Below are positions 18,847 through 27,400 of a stretch of 64,000 bases of DNA, piece by piece. The notes beneath the pieces are model-generated. The model was not told the DNA's origin, did no database searches, and saw only the letters and a program-made list of their open reading frames with translations. Where the stretch lies: positions 1,572,501-1,636,500 of the forward strand of contig NZ_SJPP01000001.1 of the NCBI RefSeq assembly GCF_007860075.1. Direction: 5' to 3'. Each line of letters opens with the position of its first letter. The first letter of the stretch is position 1. Source of the stretch: Symmachiella macrocystis (GTDB lineage Bacteria > Planctomycetota > Planctomycetia > Planctomycetales > Planctomycetaceae). The position numbers and the translations under genes are program-made.

Positions 18847-18927
18847 TGCGGCCTGTTATGGGTGCGTGTTCGGCTGGATTTCGGTAACCCCTGCACAGAC
18901 AGGTATCAACTCGTTCGCCACATCCCT

Positions 18928-20010
18928 TCAAAGAATTTCCAACGACGGCATCTGCGAGCTGACTTGCGCGTTCTTGGCGATTTCAATTGCCACCCGTTCA
19001 CAGATTTTCAAGAGATGCGGCTTGGCCGTGCTGTCGTCGTCGAAGAGTTTTTGCAGGTGGCCCGCATCGGCGTCGATGCGGATGCGGGAATCGATGGGCA
19101 ATTCCCCCAGAAACGGAACGTTGTGTTTTTGCGAAGCCTGTTGCGCTCCTCCACGGCCGAAGATATCGCCCGACATATTTTCGACAATGCCCAGAACGGG
19201 AATCTTAACCTTCTCAAACATCTTCAGCGCTTTGATCGCATCGAGCAACGCGACTTGCTGTGGGGTGCAGACGACGACCGCACCGGCTAAACCCAACAAC
19301 TGGGACAACGTCAACGTGACGTCTCCGGTTCCCGGCGGCAGGTCGATGAACAGGTAATCCAGTTCTCCCCAATCAGTGTCTTTTAGAAACTGCGTAATCG
19401 CACCATGTAACATCGGTCCCCGCCAGATCACAGCTTCTTCGGGCGGCACGAGATAACCCATCGACATCGTTTTGAGCCCGTCGACGACAACCGGCTCGAT
19501 GCGGCGCACGGTTTCTCCGTCTTCACCTTGTTTTTCAACCATCGCCGGTTGGCCGCTAGCCCCCAGCATGTGCGGAATACTGGGACCATAAACATCGGCA
19601 TCCATCAAACCCACGCGGGCCCCGAGTGTGTGCAAGCCGTACGCCAGCGATGCCGCAACGGTGCTCTTCCCCACGCCCCCTTTGCCGCTGCCGACGGCAA
19701 TCACGTTTTTGCAGCGCAATCCAATCGAGCCCCCGGAATCTTTGCCGCTGACCTTCCAGGAGTAATCGACAGTGACAGGTCCCGCTGTGGGGAATTTTTC
19801 CTTGATAGCGGCGGCAATCGCGTCGGTGATGCGTTCCCGTCCTGGATAGGCGGGAGTCGGTAACTCAACCTGGACTTGAATGTCACCGGAGGGTTCGACC
19901 GTTGCGCCGGTGAGCATGTGGGCATCCGCGAACGAACGCCCCAGTTCGGGATCGGTCACACGACCGGCGCAATCGATGATAGCTGCTTCTGAAATCGGTG
20001 TATCTGCCAT
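18928..20010 (-). CDS. mrp: Mrp/NBP35-family iron-sulfur carrier P-loop ATPase
   Basis: A 360-aa protein. An N-terminal MIP18/DUF59 domain (IIDCAGRVTDPELGRSFADA) is followed by the deviant Walker A motif VGSGKGGVGKSTVAASLAYG, switch residues DADVYGPSIPHMLG, Walker B-like LDYLFIDLPPGTGDVTLTLS and VVCTPQQVALLDAIKALKMF. Canonical Mrp/ApbC proteins have a CxxC near the C-terminus that binds the carried cluster; here the matching place reads IVENMSGDIFGRGGAQQASQ, without cysteines, so cluster handling may differ. It probably helps load Fe-S clusters on apoproteins. The downstream neighbour on the same strand is glnE, 81 bp away. Confidence 0.9.
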   Translation of the reverse strand: MADTPISEAAIIDCAGRVTDPELGRSFADAHMLTGATVEPSGDIQVQVELPTPAYPGRERITDAIAAAIKEKFPTAGPVTVDYSWKVSGKDSGGSIGLRCKNVIAVGSGKGGVGKSTVAASLAYGLHTLGARVGLMDADVYGPSIPHMLGASGQPAMVEKQGEDGETVRRIEPVVVDGLKTMSMGYLVPPEEAVIWRGPMLHGAITQFLKDTDWGELDYLFIDLPPGTGDVTLTLSQLLGLAGAVVVCTPQQVALLDAIKALKMFEKVKIPVLGIVENMSGDIFGRGGAQQASQKHNVPFLGELPIDSRIRIDADAGHLQKLFDDDSTAKPHLLKICERVAIEIAKNAQVSSQMPSLEIL

Positions 20011-20226
20011 AACTTTGTTTTTCGCCGGCGGCTGCCGACCGTCCAGCGAAAGTGTTCCTTTACGAAATATGTTGCGGTAATAATTGGCGTCTGTCGGTCG
20101 GGCTTTGCCGCCGGCTTACCGGGCTTTGGCCGCCCGCCGTGTTGGATCTTGAAAAATGTTGAACCCTGCGGCGCTGACGTAGGACAGCGTCGGCTGCGCC
20201 TTCAGACCAGCCACGAAATTTAGAAG

Positions 20227-20640
20227 TCATATTGCCGATACCGATCGGCCGTCGCTGGAGGAAGCGGCCGTGCGGCACTGCTCAAGATAAATTTGGCACA
20301 GGTGGGCCAATCCGCTGCCGCCAATCTTCTCCTCGACAAAATGATCGGCTCCCAGTTCTCGGGCCACCCATTCCAATTCGCGGGTTTGTGCTGAACCGAT
20401 GAGCAATGTACGTACGCACAATTTGGTTTCTTGTGCCTGAGCCACAAACCGTAGACAATCGCCCGCTCCAGCCTGTAAATCCATCACCAGCAGACATTCC
20501 CGGTCCGTTGTCAACAATCGGCCGATCTCAGCAATGGAGCGTGCGGCGCGAGAAACCACCCCGCTGCCGAGAAAATGCCGCTTGAGTTCCGGCCCCCAAC
20601 GAGGAGTCTTTTCATAAATCAGTAGATGCGGGGCGAACAT
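20227..20640 (-). CDS. Receiver-like (CheY-fold) hypothetical protein
   Basis: A 137-aa product from MFAPHLLIYEKTPRWGPELK (ATG 20640); the frame runs 69 codons further upstream but that part is not protein-like. Alternating strands and helices (HLLIYEK; ECLLVMDLQAGAGDCLRFVA; LCVRTLLIGSAQTRELEWVA; LGADHFVEEK) match a response-regulator receiver order, with VMDL at the place of the phospho-aspartate strand. The acidic pocket and the conserved lysine are not clearly kept, so it may be a pseudo-receiver. No output domain. The divergent Na/Pi cotransporter gene starts 297 bp to the right. Confidence 0.6.
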   Translation of the reverse strand: MFAPHLLIYEKTPRWGPELKRHFLGSGVVSRAARSIAEIGRLLTTDRECLLVMDLQAGAGDCLRFVAQAQETKLCVRTLLIGSAQTRELEWVARELGADHFVEEKIGGSGLAHLCQIYLEQCRTAASSSDGRSVSAI

Positions 20641-20937
20641 GCGACTCACATTTGTCCGGAAAACACGGCGATTTCTCGTAATTCCACGATAATCTCGCGG
20701 TTTATTGTAGGGAGGACCAGCGGTAGAGACAACAATGAGGCTCCAGGGACCACAATGGGACTGACTCGTGAAATAATTCCCTGGAGTGGGACGTCCATGG
20801 TGGCGATGCAGCTTGTGATATTCATACAATCTTAACGGATTCTTCATAGTCTGGCCGCATTACACAACTAACCTACCACCAAATTCACTCCCCGATTTGA
20901 TTCCGGGAATCACCCGTAACGACGGATTACGTGAGAC

Positions 20938-22698
20938 ATGCCTTTTGACGTTCTTTTTGCTGCCGGCGGAACTGCCGGAACCGAGCTGACATCCATTGAT
21001 CTCGCGACCTTGACTCAGCTGATTTTTGGGGCCGTGGGTGGTTTGGGATTGTTTTTATTGGGCATGAAAAACATGTCCGAAGGCATGCAGGCAGTCGCCG
21101 GGAGCGGCTTGCGGCGCATGATCAGCGCCGTGACCGACAATCGCTATTTGGCCACGATTGTGGGCGTTGTCGTCACTTGTTTCGTCCAATCCAGTTCGGT
21201 AACGACCGTGATGGTCGTCGGTTTCGTCAACGGCAGTTTGATGACACTGAGCCAAGCCATCGGCGTGATCATGGGGGCCAACATCGGCACGACAATCACG
21301 GGCTGGATTCTCGTATTGAAAATCGGCAAATATGGACTGCCGATGCTGGGGTTTGCCGCATTTGTTTACCTGTTCAGCAAAAACGACCGTTTACGATATC
21401 TCGCCATGACATTCATGGGCGTCGGCATGGTCTTTTTCGGACTGGAGTTGATGAAAGACTCCTGTGCGTTGATCAAGGATTTGCCCGCTTTTGAAGCGGC
21501 TATTCATCGCTTCACGGCGGACAGCGCCATGGGGGTTGTCCAATGCCTGTTGGTCGGTTGCATTTTGACCGTACTTGTACAGTCCTCATCAGCCACTTTG
21601 GGAATCACGATTGCCGCGGCGACGCAGGGGTTGATCGATTACGAAACCGCAGCCGCGCTCGTTTTGGGGGAAAACATCGGCACGACGATCACAGCGCTGC
21701 TGGCTTCGATCGGTGCGACAACCAATGCCCGTCGCGCCGCTTATTTCCACGTGATCTTCAACATGGTGGGCGTCTTGTGGATTTCGATCATCTTTTTTCA
21801 ATACGTACGTTTTATCCCCTGGCTGACTTTTGATTTCCTCCCTCGAACGGGTGCGTTTTTAACGGGCAGTCAATTTGTTCCGCCGGAGAAAACCATTCCT
21901 AATGTGGCGTTGGCGATTGCCGCTACGCATACCGTATTCAATATCGCCAATACGTTGGTCTTTATTCCGTTTGGCGGGCGGTTTGCCAAAACCATGAAAT
22001 GGCTCGTTCCCGACAAGGGTATTAAAGAAACGCCGCACCTGACGAACCTTGACGTCCGCATGCTGGAAACTCCCGTCATTGGGATCGAGCAATCGCGCGG
22101 CGAAATCATTCATATGGGCGAAGGTTGCGAAAAAATGATGGCCTGGTTGAAAGAACTTATCCATCAGGACACGCCGGACGAGCAACTCAAAAAGAAACTG
22201 TTTCACCGCGAGGAAGTCCTCGACTCGATTCAGGACGAGGTCGTGGTTTTCATGACCAACTTGCTCTCGGCGAATGTTCCGCACGAGATCATCGAGGAAG
22301 GCCGACAGCAGCTGCGGATGGCGGACGAATTGGAATCGATCAGTGATTACATTCGCAGTATCCTGAAATTCGATCTCAAGTTGCGGCAGCAAGGACACCG
22401 CTTTGATGAGAAACATCGTGCCGATCTGGATCGATTGCACGAGGAAGCCGAGGCGTTTCTCAAGTTCATCGTGGAATCGTTCAAGGCTCGGCATGGAGAT
22501 GTGATGCCCGAGGCGCAACGGCGAGCGTCGGAAATCAAACGTCTTGCTAAAAAGTTGCGGAAGCAACACGTCGAATGGCTATCGCATGAAAAAGTCGCAC
22601 CGTTTGTCAGTGTCGCCTTCACATCGACGTTGAATTCGTACGTTCGCGTGCGCGACCATGCGTTGAACGTCGCCGAAGCCCTCTCCGGCGAAAAGTAG
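20938..22698 (+). CDS. Na/Pi cotransporter family protein with PhoU-like C-terminal domain
   Basis: A 586-aa membrane protein. Two inverted-repeat signatures of the NptA/PNaS family are present: QSSSVTTVMVVGFVNGSLMT with ANIGTTITGW, and QSSSATLGITIAAATQGLID with ENIGTTITALLAS. Roughly eight to ten hydrophobic segments fill residues 20-340. After about residue 360 the protein is soluble and helical (GEGCEKMMAWLKELIHQDTP; ISDYIRSILKFDLKLRQQGH), matching a PhoU-like domain. It should import phosphate with sodium. The 705-aa ppk1 product in the same window would consume phosphate, but the genes are not adjacent. Confidence 0.9.
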   Translation: MPFDVLFAAGGTAGTELTSIDLATLTQLIFGAVGGLGLFLLGMKNMSEGMQAVAGSGLRRMISAVTDNRYLATIVGVVVTCFVQSSSVTTVMVVGFVNGSLMTLSQAIGVIMGANIGTTITGWILVLKIGKYGLPMLGFAAFVYLFSKNDRLRYLAMTFMGVGMVFFGLELMKDSCALIKDLPAFEAAIHRFTADSAMGVVQCLLVGCILTVLVQSSSATLGITIAAATQGLIDYETAAALVLGENIGTTITALLASIGATTNARRAAYFHVIFNMVGVLWISIIFFQYVRFIPWLTFDFLPRTGAFLTGSQFVPPEKTIPNVALAIAATHTVFNIANTLVFIPFGGRFAKTMKWLVPDKGIKETPHLTNLDVRMLETPVIGIEQSRGEIIHMGEGCEKMMAWLKELIHQDTPDEQLKKKLFHREEVLDSIQDEVVVFMTNLLSANVPHEIIEEGRQQLRMADELESISDYIRSILKFDLKLRQQGHRFDEKHRADLDRLHEEAEAFLKFIVESFKARHGDVMPEAQRRASEIKRLAKKLRKQHVEWLSHEKVAPFVSVAFTSTLNSYVRVRDHALNVAEALSGEK

Positions 22699-23252
22699 CC
22701 CACGCACCGGCATTCGATCGGCACCAAGGATGCACACGTCACTACGCTGACGATCCACACACACGGTCACACCGTGCGCATCGTCCTCGACCGGTTTTAC
22801 TGTCAATCAATGCTTCGAGTACGGTGGCTCTGATTACGACCGCCGATATTATCAACGGGCCTTGCGGGTCTTTCGCTCGCCATCATTCCAGGCAGCGCAG
22901 CCGTAACGAAACCGCCTGCAGCGCAGCCTTGCGGTCAACGCATCCGCCCCACCCTACGCCCCCCATTTCCGCCTGGTTTTTCGAGAGTCATGCTCGATGC
23001 GGCAAGTCCCTGAAGCAGGGATTGTGCAGAAAACCTTCCGCCCTAGCTATCTCAAACAAATGAAAGACGATTCTACCTACTTCGGTCGGCCGTTCGCGGT
23101 AGAATACTCTGGTGCGGCGGTACGATGGGCTGACGATTTGTTGTGAATTGTCGCTGCCGTTTCTCGTATAACGAGTATGGGTTTCATCGCGCCGCACGAT
23201 TCCATTCCACCACAACCGTTAAAATGCGTCGAGTCCGCAGTGGAGTATCGTT
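22699..23252. other. Intergenic region before the T7SS-like locus
   Basis: About 550 bp without a convincing gene. It holds GC-rich stretches such as CGCATCCGCCCCACCCTACG near 22937 that look like decayed intergenic repeat, and a likely promoter for the locus starting at 23253. GTGGAGTATCG before that ATG is its ribosome-binding site. Confidence 0.4.
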
Positions 23253-23525
23253 ATGCCGCAGGCCGTTGTTGATCCGGGTGAACTGAGACAATTCGCACAG
23301 ACGCTGAAGAAATTCAACGTAGAACTGGTCGACCGCGCCTCCGGAATTTCCGGGCAACTCGACGCTCTCGGCGCCAGTTGGCGGGACCAAGAAAACATCA
23401 AATTCACCGAAGAGTTCAAACAGCACCTCACGTTTTTGCTCCGCTTTGTCGAAGCCAACGAACAACACATCCCCTATCTGATGCGCAAAGCGGAACGGAT
23501 TGAGGAATACTTGCAACAACGTTAA
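23253..23525 (+). CDS. WXG100-like small helical protein (T7SS-like substrate)
   Basis: A 90-aa all-helical protein with no signal peptide. Two long amphipathic helices (DPGELRQFAQTLKKFNVELV and TEEFKQHLTFLLRFVEANEQ) flank a turn reading LGASWRDQENIKF, which occupies the place of the W-x-G turn of ESAT-6/WXG100 proteins (here W-R-D). The length of about 90-100 aa, the helical hairpin and the linked FtsK/SpoIIIE ATPase all fit a type VII secretion substrate or partner. A C-terminal YxxxD/E export signal is not obvious; the end reads RKAERIEEYLQQR. First gene of the cluster 23253-28515. Function is inferred from family and neighbours. Confidence 0.75.
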   Translation: MPQAVVDPGELRQFAQTLKKFNVELVDRASGISGQLDALGASWRDQENIKFTEEFKQHLTFLLRFVEANEQHIPYLMRKAERIEEYLQQR

Positions 23526-23580
23526 CCGTTGCGCTGCCGCGATCTAATTCCCTCAAACACCGAGACTACGATTTGCCGTT

Positions 23581-24147
23581 ATGACAACACCTGCGCACGT
23601 CACATCGATTGAAGCCCTGCATGCCTTTCGCGGAGCGCTGATTCGTTTTGCGGACGAGGCGACCTCAGCGGTCGATTCGTTGCGGCAAGAGGTCTTGCGG
23701 ACGATGGAATGGATCGAACATGACCGGCCGGGGTATTGGAAACAGCAGGTGAAGCGAAACTTCGACGGCGTCGCCCAAGCCCGCACGCAGTTGGAAATCG
23801 CCCAAATGCGCACGTATGAAGGCCAAGGCCCCGCTTGTATCGAAGAAAGAAAACGACTGGCCAATGCTAAGGCACGCCTGCAATTCGCGCAGGATCAAAT
23901 CCAAGTCGTGCGGCATTGGTCCCTCAAACTGCAACGCGAATCAGATGATTTTCGCGGACGCAACGGACACCTGGAAGGAATCCTCAAACGCGAGTTACCA
24001 ATGGCGATCGGCAAGTTGCAAAGGATGGTCGAATCACTCGATCGATATGCCGAACGACTACCGCGACAAGATGCGACGGAGAGTTCTGCAACGGAGTCTG
24101 GCAAAGAAACAAAACCGACAGCGCCCGGACCGACAAAAAAAGAATAA
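23581..24147 (+). CDS. Helical/coiled-coil protein of the T7SS-like locus
   Basis: A 188-aa protein, almost entirely helical and strongly charged (LRQEVLRTMEWIEHDRPGYW; EERKRLANAKARLQFAQDQI; IGKLQRMVESLDRYAERLPR). The C-terminal 25 residues are Thr/Glu/Pro-rich and disordered (QDATESSATESGKETKPTAP). No signal peptide or membrane segment. It lies 55 bp after the WXG100-like gene and 15 bp before the next gene, so it is surely in the operon. I do not recognise the family; size and helicity recall LXG/Esx-type accessory proteins or chaperones of type VII substrates, but this is inference. Confidence 0.75.
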   Translation: MTTPAHVTSIEALHAFRGALIRFADEATSAVDSLRQEVLRTMEWIEHDRPGYWKQQVKRNFDGVAQARTQLEIAQMRTYEGQGPACIEERKRLANAKARLQFAQDQIQVVRHWSLKLQRESDDFRGRNGHLEGILKRELPMAIGKLQRMVESLDRYAERLPRQDATESSATESGKETKPTAPGPTKKE

Positions 24148-24162
24148 CGGGGAGAGAGAACT

Positions 24163-24399
24163 ATGCGTGCAGGAGACGTCAGTAGCGGATCAGCACAGTT
24201 AGCCAAAGCGGCCGAACGATTGGAAGCGGCGTGGCTTGAGACGCGCGAACATTGGAACGACGCGAACAGTCTCGCTTTTGAGGAAACCGAGTTAATGCCG
24301 CTGATGCATGCTGTGAAGTTAACAATTGAGTCGACACAGCTTTACGGATCGGTAGTGCGGAAGGCTCAAAATGCCTGCAATGCCGAAGCTCATGATTGA
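24163..24399 (+). CDS. Very small helical protein of the T7SS-like locus
   Basis: A 78-aa product, ATG preceded by GGGGAGAGAG at ribosome-binding distance. Two predicted helices (SAQLAKAAERLEAAWLETRE and LMPLMHAVKLTIESTQLYGS) are joined around REHWNDANSLAFEE, with a tryptophan and acidic turn like the WXG turn of the 90-aa protein but shifted. It begins 15 bp after the 188-aa gene and ends 99 bp before the ATPase gene. It could be the second partner of a heterodimer of WXG100-like proteins. No known family recognised with certainty. Confidence 0.7.
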   Translation: MRAGDVSSGSAQLAKAAERLEAAWLETREHWNDANSLAFEETELMPLMHAVKLTIESTQLYGSVVRKAQNACNAEAHD

Positions 24400-24498
24400 T
24401 ACTGTGAGTGTCACCCTCGGGGCGAGATCATCGCTCCGCCATGATTTTTCGGTCACCAAATACGCTTGCGTTGCTCGCCTGGAAAAAGGAAGTCTTTT

Positions 24499-27400
24499 AT
24501 GTCGAACGAGGATCCGACAACTGTTGAGCGGCGGCTGGTTGCTGAATTGCATGACCAACTCAATTCGCGAAATCGCCGTTGGCGAAGCGCGGCAGAACAA
24601 CACAGCAGCGCGCTGCAAGCCGCTGAGGAACTCTATGCCGACGGCCTCACCTCGCTCAACGAGGAGTTGTCCGCCGCACAGGGCGTGATCGAAAATGAAC
24701 AGACAGTAGCGGCCGCGGACGTGGAAGTGCAGTACAACACCGAATCTGGCGCAGCCCGCCATCACTACAGCGCGCAAACAGCTGAATTCAATCGAACATA
24801 TGACCGAGCCGTCGCCGCTTCAAAAAAGACGCACGATGATACGGCCTGGATGGTCTCATCGGTGTTGGATGATGATTCCGGCGACAGCCCCAAACGCAAG
24901 CTGGAAGAACTGACGCACACGCTGCAAAACAGCCGCGAGCACTTGATCGAAAACGTCGAAGCTCTCGCTGACGACATTGAGACAGCCAAGACGATTTTGC
25001 AACAGCGACGGCAACGTCATGAAAGTCTGCTTCCCGAAGTCGACCCCGTTCCCACCGAACCGGACGCGGCGTACGAATGCTGTGAGAAGGCGACCAAACG
25101 GGGCCGGGGGCAGTTATTGAAATTGCGGCGCGATGTGCCGTCACAATTATTAACCGGATGGCGTCCAGCGGTATTGTTCGTGGTGTCCAGCGCGGCGTGC
25201 TTTCTATTGGCATTTCTGCTGTTACCGCCAACATTACTCGGCGCGGGGGTTCAACAATCCAGCATCGCATGGATCGCCACGACCGCGGGCAGCGCAGCGG
25301 GGCTGACTGTTGTCGCGATGGTGATTCTGTATGCCATTGCCGCCAGTCGCTGCGAATCAGCGATCCAGGAAATGGAAGATGCCTTTGCCACAGCGGAATT
25401 GTCTCTGCACAATTGGCGATCGTGGTCGGACCAGGAACTGCGCAAGAAACAGCGACGGTTTCAACAATGGCATGACTCCCGGATCGAACAGCGCGACCGC
25501 ACCGTCGCGCAGGCAACTGAAAAACATGAAGCCAACGTGGCTCATGCCGCGCGGCAACGGCAAGCGGACCAGGAACGACTCGATACTGAATTTGCCGCAC
25601 AAATTGAGGGAATGGAACAGCAACGCAATTCCCAGATGGAACGGATCAACTCCCGGCGGCAAGCAGCGCTGGCGAGCTTGGCCCGTCGCACACAACAGGA
25701 TCCTGAGACGATCCGGTCGGTGTACGAAACTTCTCGGCAACAGGCCGAACAAACGCACACAGCCGAGACGGCCGACATCGTTGCAAGCTGGAATCAATTT
25801 TGGACCAATTGCGTTTCCACACAACAAGACCTCGCACAACGCGCCGCAGCCTGCGCATTGTCTGACGATGCCCTACAAAGCGATTCCTGGCAACTGCCGG
25901 AACAAGTTCCGGAGGGGATTCGGTTTGGGAACTTTGATGTCGACATCTGTGCGGACGCGGCGGTGGTGGACGATGAACGGGTGGCCTCGGCATCTCCCTT
26001 GGAGTTCCCCGTTCTGCTTCCCTTTGCCAGCGGTCCGTCGTTGTTTTTACAAGCCGACGGCGCCGGTCGCCGCACAGCCAACGACACACTGCGAGCTGTG
26101 ATGCTGCGTATATTGACCTCACTCCCGGCCGGCAAGGTACGGTTCACAATCATTGATCCTGTGGGATTGGGCGAGCAGTTTTCATCGTTCATGCATCTGG
26201 CCGATTACGACGAGTTGCTAATCAATAGCCGGATTTGGACCGAAGGCACACACATCGAACAACGGCTGGCCGATTTGACCGAACATATGGAAAACGTTTT
26301 CCAAACCTACCTGCGGAATGAATACAAATCGATCGAGGAATACAACGAGTTCGCCGGCGAAGTCGCCGAGCCGTACCATTTTCTGGTCGTCGCCGACTTT
26401 CCCGCCAATATCGGCGATGTCGCCGCGCGGCGACTCATCAGCATCGTCAATAGCGGTGCCCGGTGCGGCGTGAATACCTTAATGAGTTACGACCCCTCGC
26501 GGCCACTGCCACACGGCACCGAACTCGAAGATTTTGTCGGCAGCGCGACCCATCTGGTCTGGCACGACGATCACTTTGAATTTGTAGGTGAAGAACTGGC
26601 CGGTAGCGCCTTAAAGCTCGACGCTCCGCCGGAGTCGGCCCAGTTCACCCAGATCGTTCGCCGGGCAGGAGATCTCTCCAAAAACGCTCGTCGTGTCGAA
26701 GTCCCCTTCGACCGGATCGCTCCGGCTGAGGCCGACATGTGGCAACACGATAGCCGCAGCGGGATCGACGTCCCATTGGGACGCGCGGGGGCAACGAGCC
26801 TGCAACATCTGCGGCTCGGACGTGGGACATCGCAACACGTATTGGTCGCGGGAAAAACCGGTTCGGGAAAATCGACCTTCCTCCACGCGTTGATCACCAA
26901 TACAGCCCTGCACTACGGCCCGGATGAAGTCGAATTCTACTTGGTCGACTTCAAGAAGGGGGTCGAATTCAAAGCATACGCCACCGGCCATCTGCCGCAC
27001 GCCCGCGTGATTGCCATCGAGAGCGATCGCGAATTCGGTGTCAGCGTTTTGCAACGTCTCGATGCGGTACTCACCGAGCGCGGCGAATTGTTCCGTGCTC
27101 ATGGTGTGCAGGATGTCGAGATGTTCCGCAATGCCTTGCCCAACGAACGTATGCCTCGCATCATGCTGCTGGTCGACGAATTCCAAGAGTTCTTCACCGA
27201 AGACGACAAGCTGTCGCAAAACGCATCGTTGTTGCTGGACCGGCTGGTGCGGCAAGGGCGGGCGTTTGGGATTCACGTTTTGCTCGGCTCACAGTCATTG
27301 GGCGGCGCGTATTCCTTGGCACGCAGCACCTTGGGCCAAGTCGCAGTCCGGATCGCGCTGCAATGTAGCGAAGCGGATGCGCATTTGATCCTCAGTGAAG

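Noticed and set aside
18409-19290. A 293-codon plus-strand frame opposite glnE and mrp
   Set aside because: Crosses the boundary between two well-supported minus-strand genes.
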